A DNA stretch of 64,000 nucleotides, taken from positions 124,001-188,000 of the forward strand of contig NZ_JAVALZ010000001.1 in NCBI RefSeq assembly GCF_030730865.1, given 5' to 3'. Of this stretch, positions 1 to 7,897 are shown piece after piece. How positions within the stretch are numbered: the first letter of the stretch is position 1; each line of letters opens with the position of its first letter. The notes under the pieces are model-generated. The model was not told the origin of the DNA. It did no database searches and was given only the letters and a program-made list of their open reading frames with translations. The position numbers were made by a program, and so were the translations under genes. This stretch comes from Uliginosibacterium sp. 31-16. GTDB taxonomy: Bacteria; Pseudomonadota; Gammaproteobacteria; Burkholderiales; Rhodocyclaceae.

Positions 1-488
1 CCACCATCCTTCTTCACGCCCCAGCGCGCAGTGCCCAGTGTCTTGCCTTTGAAGGAGTGAATCCAGTCGGCCTTGGCGACTTCGATCTTGTCCCCCAGGC
101 CCGGTGTTTCGGCGTGCTTGAGCACGCGCACGCCCTGCACCACGCCCTCCGCATCCAGGCCGACCAGCAAGACGATTTCGCCGGCATAGCCACGCCCGCT
201 GTACTGGAACACCGCAGCTGAAAAGGCACCGTTCTTGCGCCCGCGATACACGGTGACCTCCTTGCCTGCGGCGGCAATGCTCACGGTATCGGCAAGCAGA
301 TCGTTATCCGCCATGCCTTCCGGCAGGACCTGCACCAGCGATGTCTTCAGGTCATCCTGAGCGGCCTGCGCGATGGCCGGCAGGGTCAGGTGATTGGCGC
401 TCATCAGGGCGGCGCCCGTGAGCACCGTAGCCAGCGCCAGCGAGATGCCGTGATAGCCGATTTTTTCGCGCAGGATGGCGAGCTCCAT
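1..488 (-). CDS. rnfG: Rnf complex subunit G (partial, 3' end outside window)
   Basis: RnfG is the FMN-carrying, mostly periplasmic subunit of the Rnf complex, which uses ion motive force to drive electrons onto low-potential ferredoxin or flavodoxin for nitrogenase. The first 162 residues are visible. They comprise an N-terminal membrane anchor (about residues 12-30) and the start of the FMN-binding domain, with the family stretch SGRGYAGEI followed by AETPGLGDKIE. The start is the ATG at 488, one base beyond the rnfD stop, so the genes are probably translationally coupled. The SGAT-type flavinylation motif of this subunit would lie beyond the left edge and cannot be checked. Confidence 0.93.
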   Translation of the reverse strand, partial: MELAILREKIGYHGISLALATVLTGAALMSANHLTLPAIAQAAQDDLKTSLVQVLPEGMADNDLLADTVSIAAAGKEVTVYRGRKNGAFSAAVFQYSGRGYAGEIVLLVGLDAEGVVQGVRVLKHAETPGLGDKIEVAKADWIHSFKGKTLGTARWGVKKDG

Positions 489-489
489 G

Positions 490-1575
490 TCACTTCCCTC
501 CGGTCTTCAGAACAAGTGGCTGGCCCTTGAGATCGCGGCCATACACACGCGGCTTGACCAGCCGGTCTATCGCCGGGGTCAGTGCATTCATCAGCAGTAC
601 CGCGAAAGCCACACCTTCCGGATAGCCTCCGTAAGTACGGATGACCCAGGTGAGGAAGCCGCAGCCGATTCCGAACACGATCTGTCCGGCGCGCGAAGTC
701 GGCGAAGAGACGTAGTCGGTGGCGATGAAAAAGGCGCCGAGCATCGCCGCACCTGAAAGTACATGCGTACCGGCATCCAGATAGCGCGCCGGATTGATGC
801 CATGCGCAATCGCCGCCGGGATCGCCAGCGCGGCCAGCATGGCGAGCGGGATGTGCCAGGTGATCACCCGCATCAGCATCAGCGCCACTCCACCGGCGGC
901 AATCAGCAGCACAGCGGTTTCGCCCATGCTGCCGGGGCGCTCGCCGGAGAAGGAAGTCGGCAAGCCACTGGCGAACACATGCAGCAGATCGACCCCGCGC
1001 GACAGCTCGCTCTTGGCGTGACCGAGCAGTGAAGCGCTGGAGATCGCATCCGGAATCGCCCCGCCGCCGAAGGTGACCTGCAGCGCATCCAGCAGCCCCG
1101 GCGCGTGCGCACCCGTCATCGGCATCACCCAGGCCGTCATCTGCACAGGGAAGGACACCAGCAAAGCCACCCGCGCGATCATTGCGGGGTTGAAGAGGTT
1201 CTGCCCCACCCCACCGAAGATCTGCTTGCCGATGACGGTGGCGAACAGCCCCCCGAGCACACCGATCCACCAGGGCGCCCAGGGCGGCAGCGACATCGCC
1301 AGCAACCAGCCGGTCAGCACCGCCGAGCCGTCGCACAGGGTGCTCGTGACCGGCTTGTTCATCAGGCGCAGACAGGTAGCCTCGCCGACCACTGCGGCAC
1401 CGACGGTCACTACCCACAAGCTCAGTGCCGGCAGACCGAAAAACCAGAAACCGCACAGCGTGGCCGGGGCCAGCGCCAGCATCACCTTGGCCATCACGCT
1501 GCTGATGCTGCCCTGCGCCTGTGCGTGCGGCGAGGCAGCGACGGCAGGCAAAACTGATGAGAGGGAGGTATTCAT
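490..1575 (-). CDS. rnfD: Rnf complex subunit D (membrane flavoprotein)
   Basis: The 361-residue integral membrane subunit of Rnf belongs to the NqrB/RnfD family, which normally carries covalently bound FMN. Many hydrophobic helices are visible, with family blocks such as GLPALSLW near the N-terminus, QIFGGVGQNLFNPAM, and the C-terminal IRTYGGYPEGVAFAVLLMN. Length matches the family (about 350). In the position of the usual flavin-acceptor Thr (E. coli RsxD Thr187, motif SQATPL) this protein reads SSASLL, so Ser182 replaces Thr. The start overlaps the rnfC stop in an ATGA arrangement, and rnfG follows after one base. Confidence 0.95.
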   Translation of the reverse strand: MNTSLSSVLPAVAASPHAQAQGSISSVMAKVMLALAPATLCGFWFFGLPALSLWVVTVGAAVVGEATCLRLMNKPVTSTLCDGSAVLTGWLLAMSLPPWAPWWIGVLGGLFATVIGKQIFGGVGQNLFNPAMIARVALLVSFPVQMTAWVMPMTGAHAPGLLDALQVTFGGGAIPDAISSASLLGHAKSELSRGVDLLHVFASGLPTSFSGERPGSMGETAVLLIAAGGVALMLMRVITWHIPLAMLAALAIPAAIAHGINPARYLDAGTHVLSGAAMLGAFFIATDYVSSPTSRAGQIVFGIGCGFLTWVIRTYGGYPEGVAFAVLLMNALTPAIDRLVKPRVYGRDLKGQPLVLKTGGK

Positions 1576-3059
1576 GCGGACGTCTCCTGAGAACCTGTGG
1601 CAGCAGCTGTCTGGGCTGCCCGTGCTGCCTTGCGTTTGGCCGCGGCTTCGGCGCGCTCGCGGGCTTCACGCTCCAGCCGCTCGGTGCGGGCTTGCGCCAG
1701 CCCCTTGGTGAATTCGTTACGCTTCTTCTGCTGCGCGCGCTTCCAGATTTCGCCCTTGGCATGCGAGAAGCTCTGCACCAGCGGGATGTGCGAGGGGCAC
1801 ACATAGGCGCAGCAACCGCAGGCGAGGCAGTCGTCGATAGCAAGCTTGTCCGCGCCTTCGTAATCGCCGGCATGGATGCGCGCCACCATTTCAAGCGGCA
1901 CCAGACCCATCGGGCACGCCTTCACGCACGAGCCACAGCGGATACACGGCGAGGGATCTGCCACCGTGATTTCGGCTGCTGTCAGCGCCAGGATGCCGCC
2001 ACACCCTTTCACCGTCGGCACCTGTGCGTGCGGCAGCGCGGCGCCCATCATCGGCCCGCCCATCACCAGGCGGGCGGGCGTTTCCTTCAGACCGACAAAG
2101 GCCAGCAGATCTTCAATCAGGGTCCCGATCGGCACGAACACATTGCCAGGCTGCGCCACCGCGCCGCCATTCACGGTGACGATGCGGCGGTAAAGCGGCT
2201 CGCCCGTGCGCACCGCGCGATGGATGGCTGCGCAGGTGCTGACATTGTTGACCAGCACGCCAATGCTGGCGGTGCGCGCACCGGAGGGCACTTCCTTGCC
2301 GGTGAGCACCTGCACGAGCTGACGGTCGGAGCCCATCGGGTAGCGCGCCGGCACCGGCCGCACCTTGATCGCGGCGAAAGGCTCGGCAGCCTTGCGCATC
2401 GCGACAATGGCTTCGGGCTTGTTGTCCTCGATGCCGACCAGCGCTTCGGCCGCGCCGGTGGCATGCATCAGGATACGCACACCGTCGATCACCTCGCCCG
2501 CCCGCTCGCGCATGATGCTGTCGTCACTCGACAGATAGGGCTCGCACTCGCCTCCATTGATCACCAGGGTCTGCACGGCCAGCTTGCGCCCCAGTTGCGC
2601 CTTGGGTGCCGACGGGAAGGTAGCCCCGCCGAGGCCGACAATGCCTGCATCCGCGATACGCTGTGAAACCTCGGCCGGCTCCAGACCGAAAGGATCCACA
2701 GACTCTGCCGTCGGAAGGCCTTCGTCCTTGCCATCGAGCTCGATCGTGATCGCAGCAAACGGCAGGCCGGACGGATGTGGCGCCGTCACTTCACCAATCG
2801 CCGTCACGATGCCGGAACTGGGCGCATGCACCGGTGCGGAAACATTCCCCTGCGCACGGGCGATCAGCTCGCCCCGCAGAACCCGTTCCCCGACCGCGAC
2901 ACAGGGTTTGGCCGGCGCCCCCACATGCTGCAGCAGCGGTACGCACAGCCTCTTCGGCAGGGGCATCACGCGCAGTGGCACATCGGCCGCCGGGCGTTTG
3001 TGATCGTCATGCGGATGCACGCCCCAGCGCGCTCCGTTCAAGAGTTCAAGCAGACCCAT
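1572..3059 (-). CDS. rnfC: Rnf complex subunit C (NADH- and FMN-binding, two 4Fe-4S clusters)
   Basis: This 495-residue peripheral subunit is thought to accept electrons from NADH and pass them to RnfB. The N-terminal domain carries the NqrF/RnfC-type nucleotide-binding region with GGATFPSAPK and NGGECEPYLSSDD (about residues 145-180). Two 4Fe-4S motifs follow: CIRCGSCVKACP (about 369-380) and CLACGCCAYVCP (about 408-419). The C-terminal tail of about 60 residues is Ala/Arg/Glu-rich and probably helical, as in many proteobacterial RnfC proteins. A strong GAGGAG Shine-Dalgarno precedes the ATG at 3059. It lies 10 bp after rnfB and overlaps rnfD by 4 bp. Confidence 0.96.
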   Translation of the reverse strand: MGLLELLNGARWGVHPHDDHKRPAADVPLRVMPLPKRLCVPLLQHVGAPAKPCVAVGERVLRGELIARAQGNVSAPVHAPSSGIVTAIGEVTAPHPSGLPFAAITIELDGKDEGLPTAESVDPFGLEPAEVSQRIADAGIVGLGGATFPSAPKAQLGRKLAVQTLVINGGECEPYLSSDDSIMRERAGEVIDGVRILMHATGAAEALVGIEDNKPEAIVAMRKAAEPFAAIKVRPVPARYPMGSDRQLVQVLTGKEVPSGARTASIGVLVNNVSTCAAIHRAVRTGEPLYRRIVTVNGGAVAQPGNVFVPIGTLIEDLLAFVGLKETPARLVMGGPMMGAALPHAQVPTVKGCGGILALTAAEITVADPSPCIRCGSCVKACPMGLVPLEMVARIHAGDYEGADKLAIDDCLACGCCAYVCPSHIPLVQSFSHAKGEIWKRAQQKKRNEFTKGLAQARTERLEREARERAEAAAKRKAARAAQTAAATGSQETSA

Positions 3060-3069
3060 GCTGTTCTCC

Positions 3070-3600
3070 TCAGGCGGCCAGAGCCGGTTTGGTCCAGTTC
3101 CAGTCGCGCAGCGTCACCGGCAGCGGGCGCAGAACAATCGCACCCGTTGGGCAATCCTCCATGCAGCCCCCACAGCCGGTACACGCTTCGTGCAGCACGC
3201 CGTGAATCTGCTTGGCCGCACCGACGATGGCATCCGTTGCACAGTGCTTCATGCACTTGCCACAACCAATGCAGATATCTTCCGCCACCTCGGCCACCAT
3301 CGGGCCTTTGTCTTCCATGCCTTCGAGCGACAAGGTGATGCCCAGCTTGGCGGCAATGGCCTGGGCCAGTGCGACACCGCCACCGGGGCAGACCGTCGCC
3401 GGCACCGTGCCGCCAGCCACCGCTTCGGCCGCCGCGCCACAACCGGCCAGACCACACTGGCCACAGTTGGTGCCAGGCATCATGTCTGCCAGTTCGCTCA
3501 CCAGACTGTTGCCCTCGACGGCAAACACCCTGGCGGTGTAACCCAGGCCCAAGCCCAGAGTCAGGCCCAGTGCAGTCAAACTCAGAATTGCAGCCAGCAT
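3070..3600 (-). CDS. rnfB: Rnf complex subunit B (ferredoxin-type)
   Basis: RnfB is the membrane-anchored electron exit subunit. The 176-residue protein begins with one transmembrane helix (about residues 3-24). It continues with the Fe-S domain motif NCGQCGLAGCG plus a downstream Cys in TVCPGG, and then two ferredoxin motifs, CIGCGKCMKHC and CTGCGGCMEDC. This order is diagnostic of RnfB. A GAGGAG ribosome site precedes the ATG at 3600. It sits 10 bp after rnfA and is the second gene of the leftward rnf operon. Confidence 0.96.
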   Translation of the reverse strand: MLAAILSLTALGLTLGLGLGYTARVFAVEGNSLVSELADMMPGTNCGQCGLAGCGAAAEAVAGGTVPATVCPGGGVALAQAIAAKLGITLSLEGMEDKGPMVAEVAEDICIGCGKCMKHCATDAIVGAAKQIHGVLHEACTGCGGCMEDCPTGAIVLRPLPVTLRDWNWTKPALAA

Positions 3601-3610
3601 CGCACTCTCC

Positions 3611-4192
3611 TCAATTGAAATTCAGGCCGGCAAAGCCCATGAAGGCCAGTGACAGGAGCGAGGCCAGTACGAAGGTGACCGGCACACCATCAAAGGTTGC
3701 GGGCACCTTGACCAGCGCCAGACGTTCGCGCAAACCGGCGAACATCACCATCACCAGCGTGAAGCCCAGTGATGAGCCGAAGCCATACACCAGACTTTTC
3801 ACAAAACCATTTCCCTCCTGCACGTTGAGCAGGGCTACGCCGAGTACCGCACAGTTGGTCGTGATCAATGGCAGGTAGATACCCAGCGCGCGGTACAGCG
3901 CCGGCACCGACTTCTTCACCACGGCTTCGACGAACTGCACGGTGGCCGCAATCACCACGATGAAGGTCAGGATGCGCAGGTATTCCAGCCCCAGCGGGGC
4001 GAGCAGGAAGTGATCAATCACCCAGCCGGCTCCCGCTGACACGGTAATCACGAACGTCGTCGCCAGGCCCATGCCCAGCGCGCTATCAAGATTTTTGGAG
4101 ACCCCCATGAAGGGGCACAGGCCGAGAAATTTCGCCATCAGCACGTTGTTCACCAGCGCTGTGGTCACCAGCAGGATCAGGTATTCGCTCAT
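3611..4192 (-). CDS. rnfA: Rnf complex subunit A
   Basis: This is the first gene of the rnf operon, encoding a 193-residue six-helix membrane subunit that matches E. coli RsxA in length. The N-terminus [19 protein letters not shown] and the block [14 protein letters not shown] are typical. Longer upstream readings in this frame are not credible because the ATG at 4192 has an AGGAGG site 5-11 bases upstream and the family starts here. A sigma-54 promoter lies about 30 bases before the start. The position next to nifLA marks this as the nitrogen-fixation Rnf rather than a housekeeping Rsx copy. Confidence 0.96.
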   Translation of the reverse strand: MSEYLILLVTTALVNNVLMAKFLGLCPFMGVSKNLDSALGMGLATTFVITVSAGAGWVIDHFLLAPLGLEYLRILTFIVVIAATVQFVEAVVKKSVPALYRALGIYLPLITTNCAVLGVALLNVQEGNGFVKSLVYGFGSSLGFTLVMVMFAGLRERLALVKVPATFDGVPVTFVLASLLSLAFMGFAGLNFN

Positions 4193-4220
4193 GTCGGGTA
4201 CTACCTCCTGAGCCCTGTTT

Positions 4221-4236
4221 TGCAGAAAACATGCCA
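4221..4236 (-). promoter_or_regulatory. Sigma-54 promoter of the rnf operon
   Basis: Read leftward, the sequence is TGGCATG-TTTT-CTGCA, with the invariant GG and GC separated by 10 bases as in the -24/-12 consensus TGGCACG-N4-TTGCA. It lies 29 bases upstream of the rnfA ATG, so the leader would be only about 20 nt, just enough to hold the AGGAGG site. Confidence 0.75.
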
Positions 4237-4338
4237 GCTCTCCGAACCGGCACCGAAGCGGTGCGTGCATGCCTTGCACAGCGGCCATTTGCGGGCATCT
4301 GCAGGCAGCATGGCTGGCGAGACAGGCTGCGCGCGGCC

Positions 4339-4354
4339 TGTAGGGGATGCGACA
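4339..4354. promoter_or_regulatory. NifA upstream activator sequence shared by rnf and nifLA
   Basis: A TGT-N10-ACA palindrome, the NifA binding consensus, stands between the two divergent sigma-54 promoters, about 100 bp from the rnf -24 element and about 80 bp from the nifLA -24 element. One NifA site could therefore activate both directions. A second TGT-N10-ACA (4216-4231) overlaps the rnfA -12 element. Confidence 0.65.
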
Positions 4355-4435
4355 AGCCGACAAGCGGATGCAACAAAGCCCGCACTGGCAGAAAGGTTTG
4401 CGCTGGCGCAAAGAATTTGCGGCTCGGCACAGAGA

Positions 4436-4451
4436 CGGCACGGAATCTGCA
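4436..4451 (+). promoter_or_regulatory. Probable sigma-54 promoter of nifLA
   Basis: The sequence CGGCACG-GAAT-CTGCA has the GG-N10-GC spacing and two mismatches to the -24/-12 consensus. It ends 34 bases before the nifL ATG. Together with the upstream NifA site it suggests nifLA autoactivation. Confidence 0.65.
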
Positions 4452-4485
4452 TTGAGCAGACAGAACACACGCCCGAGCCAGCGCC

Positions 4486-6030
4486 ATGCCCAGCAAACCG
4501 AAAACACCGAAGCCCAGCAATACAGCGTCTTCAGTCCGCAGCATTCCGGCGGCGCTGTACCGTGCCGCCGTGGAGCAGGCGGACATCGCCATCTCGATCA
4601 CCGATCCACGCGCCGTGATCGAATACGTGAACCCCGCCTTCACGCGCAAGACCGGCTTCACCCCCGAAGATGCTGTCGGCCTGAACCAGAGCATTCTCTC
4701 CAACCGCACCACGCCACCCGAGGTTTACAAGGGTTTGTGGCATCAGATCACGCGCAAGCAGGCGTGGAGCGGGCGCCTGGTAAACAGTCGCAAGGATGGC
4801 AGCAAGTATCTGGCCGACCTGACCATCACCCCGGTGCTCGACGATGCCGGTGAGATCTCGCATTTTCTTGGTCTGCACCGCGACGTAACCGAGCTGCATC
4901 GCCTCGAATGCGCGGTGCGCAACCAGAAAGCGCTGATCGAATCCGTGGTCGATGGCGCGCCGCTGGTGCTGGCGCTGCTCAGCATGGAAGACCGCGTACT
5001 GCTCGATAACCATGCTTACAAGGCCTTGATGGCTGACCTGCGCATGCAGGAGCCAGCCAGCGTGCTGCTGGAAGCGGTGCGCGCCCAGCTCGGCAGCGGC
5101 TTCGGCCCCTTCAAGCCCGGCGCTCATGCCTTCCTCGATCAGCAGATCCGCCTTGATCGCCCACACTGGCGCAACCCGCGCTGGTACGCCTGCTCCGGCG
5201 TATGGGTGGCGGCCGACAAGGATGGCACCGACGCCTTCTACGACGAACAGGCCGAGGCCTATCTGCTGCTGGTTGCCACGGATGTCACGCGCATGGTCAT
5301 GGAGCAGGAGAAATCCCGCGTCGCCGCGCTGCACGCCCTGCTCGCCGACGAGAATCGCCAGCAGGCCCTGCGCGAAAGCCTGTCGGCAGCGGTCTACCAA
5401 CTGGAGGGACCGCTCAACGTCCTCAACTCGGTGGTCACCGTAATGGGCCGGCGCGGCTGCGACCCTGCCCAGGCGGCCCTCGCTGAAGCACTCAAGGCCG
5501 GCCAGAGCGCACTTGAAACCCTGCGCGCGGCCGTGCCGGCGCTCGGCAGCGGGGTCGATTCGCCGGTCAATCTGAACGAAGCCGTGCGCGATGTGCTGGA
5601 TCTCTCGGCGCAGAAATTCCTCGCCACCGGCATCTCGGTGCAATGGGATCCGCAGCTTGTGCTGCCCACCCTGCAAGGCAACCCCAAGCGCCTGCGCACC
5701 CTGATCAAGGCTCTGGTCGACAACGCCATCGAAGCGATGAACACCAGGGGCTGGCAGCAGCGCCTGCTGGGCATCCGCACCCATGCCGATGCACAGAGCA
5801 TTGAAGTCTCGATCACCGACAGCGGCCCCGGCATCTCGCCCGAGCTGCGTCTGAAAGCCTTCGAGCCTTTCTTCAGTACCAAAAAAGGTGGCGAGCACCA
5901 TCTGGGCACCGGTCTGTCCTCCGCCCAGCAAGTGGCAGTCGATCACGGCGGCAGCATCGAGTTGAGCGAGGGGCCGTCCGGTGGCTGCGTCGCCAAAGTC
6001 GTACTGCCGCTCAAACGGCAGGGCATGTAG
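4486..6030 (+). CDS. nifL: NifL, redox/nitrogen-status antiactivator of NifA
   Basis: NifL inhibits NifA when oxygen or fixed nitrogen is present, using an FAD-binding PAS domain and a GHKL ATP-binding domain. The 514 residues contain an N-terminal PAS domain (about 28-150, with [13 protein letters not shown] and the [10 protein letters not shown] end), a second PAS-like region (about 150-270), and a histidine-kinase-like helix (around 300). The ATPase domain carries the N-box VDNAIEAM (about 405), DSGPGIS (about 444) and GTGLSSA (about 475). The H-box position reads VYQLEGP, so Tyr stands where kinases have a phospho-His; NifL is known not to need phosphotransfer. It is followed after 60 bp by nifA, in the usual order. 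Confidence 0.95.
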   Translation: MPSKPKTPKPSNTASSVRSIPAALYRAAVEQADIAISITDPRAVIEYVNPAFTRKTGFTPEDAVGLNQSILSNRTTPPEVYKGLWHQITRKQAWSGRLVNSRKDGSKYLADLTITPVLDDAGEISHFLGLHRDVTELHRLECAVRNQKALIESVVDGAPLVLALLSMEDRVLLDNHAYKALMADLRMQEPASVLLEAVRAQLGSGFGPFKPGAHAFLDQQIRLDRPHWRNPRWYACSGVWVAADKDGTDAFYDEQAEAYLLLVATDVTRMVMEQEKSRVAALHALLADENRQQALRESLSAAVYQLEGPLNVLNSVVTVMGRRGCDPAQAALAEALKAGQSALETLRAAVPALGSGVDSPVNLNEAVRDVLDLSAQKFLATGISVQWDPQLVLPTLQGNPKRLRTLIKALVDNAIEAMNTRGWQQRLLGIRTHADAQSIEVSITDSGPGISPELRLKAFEPFFSTKKGGEHHLGTGLSSAQQVAVDHGGSIELSEGPSGGCVAKVVLPLKRQGM

Positions 6031-6032
6031 GC

Positions 6033-6046
6033 CGGGCTTCAGCCCG
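6033..6046. repeat. Small REP-like hairpin between nifL and nifA
   Basis: CGGGC-TTCA-GCCCG forms a compact stem just after the nifL stop. Similar CGGGCTTCAGCCCG units are common dispersed repeats in proteobacteria. It could moderate read-through or the NifL:NifA ratio; that role is inferred. Confidence 0.45.
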
Positions 6047-6090
6047 ACTTGCGCAACCGATATGCAGCACCGAAGCAAAAGGTAAGCATC

Positions 6091-7626
6091 ATGGCCATGG
6101 ACGCCGAAGGCGCACTGAAACATACGCTGATGGAAACGCTCTACAAGGTGAGCGTCATCCTGTCACGCTCGCTCGATGTAAAACTGGCGCCGCAGGAAGT
6201 GCTGCGCGTGCTCGAAGAGTCCGCCGGGCTCACGCGTGGCATGCTCAGCGTCATTGATCCGGAATCAGGAGAGCTGGTCGTCAATGCCGTGCAGGGCATC
6301 GAGCCGCAGGAATTCGAGCCGGTACGTTACCAATCCGGCGAAGGCGTACTGGGACTGTTGCTCGAAGAAGGCAAGACCGTGGCCCTGCCGCAAGTCTCCG
6401 CCAACCCACACTTCCTGAACCGCCTGGGCATCTACGAACGCCGCCTGCCTTTCATTGCTGCGCCGATCCATGTCGGCGGTGCGCTGCAGGGAGTGCTGGC
6501 GGTACAACCCAATCGCCTCGATGACGGCCTGCTGGCAGTGCGCGCGCGTTTTGTCGAGATGGTCGCCAACCTGATCGGTCAGAGCGTCAAGCTCTCGCTC
6601 GACGTGGCCGAGGAAAAGAAAATCATTGCCGAGGAGCGCGACACCTTGCGCCGCACGGTGCGCGTGCAGCACGGCTTCGACAACATCGTCGGCCACTCCG
6701 CCGGCATGCGGAAGATTTTCGAGCAGGTGCGCATGGTTGCCAAGTGGAACACCACCGTGCTGATCCGCGGCGAAACCGGCACCGGCAAGGAACTCATCGC
6801 CAACGCCATCCACTACAACTCGCCGCGCGCGCGTGGCCCCTACGTCCGGCTCAATTGCGCATCACTCCCGGAGAACCTGCTCGAATCCGAGCTTTTCGGC
6901 CACGAGAAAGGCGCCTTCACCGGCGCCGTGAATGCTCGCAAGGGGCGCTTCGAGATGGCCGATGGCGGCAGCATCTTCCTCGACGAAATCGGCGAGATCT
7001 CCCCCGCCTTCCAGGCCAAGCTGTTGCGAGTCCTGCAGGAAGGCGAGCTGGAGCGCGTCGGCGGCGGGCGCACCCTCAAGGTGGACGTGCGCATCATTGC
7101 GGCCACTCATCGTGATCTGGAAGATGCAGTCGACGACGGCAAGTTCCGCGAAGATCTGTACTTCCGCCTTAACGTCATGCCGATCAAGCTACCCGCATTG
7201 CGCGAGCGCCTCGAAGACGTGCCCGAAATCGCCCGCCACCTGATGAACCGCATCGGCCAGATGCAGGGCCGCCCGCTGGAGTTGAGCGAGGCCGCCATCA
7301 CCCGCCTGACCCAGTATCCCTGGCCCGGCAACGTCCGCGAGATGGAAAATTGTCTGGAACGCGCGGCAGTCATGTCCGAGTCCGGTCGTATCGATGTCGA
7401 CCTGATCCGCATCGACCGTCAGCGCGAAGCCCCCGTCATGTCCGCGACCAGCACCGGTCCGCGCATCGACTTCGACGACCCGAACGTGGACGAGCGCAGC
7501 AAGGTCATCGCTGCGCTGGAACAGGCCGGCTGGGTGCAAGCCAAGGCTGCACGCTTGCTCAACATGACCCCGCGGCAGATTGCCTACCGCATCCTCACCC
7601 TGGGGATCGAAGTGAAGCAATTCTGA
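6091..7626 (+). CDS. nifA: NifA, sigma-54-dependent activator of nif genes
   Basis: This 511-residue enhancer-binding protein has an N-terminal GAF domain (about 25-165) and a central AAA+ domain with Walker A GETGTGKE (about 227), the sigma-54 contact loop GAFTGA (about 274) and DEIGEIS (about 297). A C-terminal Fis-type helix-turn-helix (about 475-507) should bind TGT-N10-ACA sites. The start is taken at the ATG at 6091 because an AAAAGGT site precedes it and the reading from 6049 would use TTG without a site. The linker before the HTH has no Cys pair, which places it with the NifL-controlled NifA proteins rather than the oxygen-sensing alpha-proteobacterial type. Confidence 0.96.
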   Translation: MAMDAEGALKHTLMETLYKVSVILSRSLDVKLAPQEVLRVLEESAGLTRGMLSVIDPESGELVVNAVQGIEPQEFEPVRYQSGEGVLGLLLEEGKTVALPQVSANPHFLNRLGIYERRLPFIAAPIHVGGALQGVLAVQPNRLDDGLLAVRARFVEMVANLIGQSVKLSLDVAEEKKIIAEERDTLRRTVRVQHGFDNIVGHSAGMRKIFEQVRMVAKWNTTVLIRGETGTGKELIANAIHYNSPRARGPYVRLNCASLPENLLESELFGHEKGAFTGAVNARKGRFEMADGGSIFLDEIGEISPAFQAKLLRVLQEGELERVGGGRTLKVDVRIIAATHRDLEDAVDDGKFREDLYFRLNVMPIKLPALRERLEDVPEIARHLMNRIGQMQGRPLELSEAAITRLTQYPWPGNVREMENCLERAAVMSESGRIDVDLIRIDRQREAPVMSATSTGPRIDFDDPNVDERSKVIAALEQAGWVQAKAARLLNMTPRQIAYRILTLGIEVKQF

Positions 7627-7897
7627 AGACCGAAGACGGAGCCTGAGTAACACAGCCCCCGCAACGTTCACCTCCGCTTGCCCTGAAGCAGGCAAAGCTG
7701 GATGACGGGCCCGGCCATTTTCTTCGCCATGAACAAAGGGGGGTTCAGGCACGTGCCGGTCCCCCGCTACCCGCGCCGTTCTCCGGCCCGGAACCGGAAC
7801 ACAGCCGTCTGGCAAGGCTGAACAGATGGGCAGATTTTCAAACCTCAGGCTCAGATGCCGTTAACTGGTCATATCTGTTCATTGAGCAAACATCAGG

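Noticed and set aside
404-1894. 496-codon leftward frame across rnfD and rnfC
   Set aside because: Overlaps two well-matched rnf genes in another frame; its Arg/Gly/Cys-rich sequence resembles no protein.
4386-4401. TGGCAGAAAGGTTTGC as nifLA promoter
   Set aside because: The GG to GC spacing is 11 instead of 10; the 4436-4451 element has correct spacing.
4531-6123. 530-codon open frame antisense to nifL
   Set aside because: Shadow of nifL, with no domain and an atypical composition.
7627-7897. Possible terminator TTGCC...GGCAA after nifA
   Set aside because: The stem has only five pairs and no T-tract; too weak to list.
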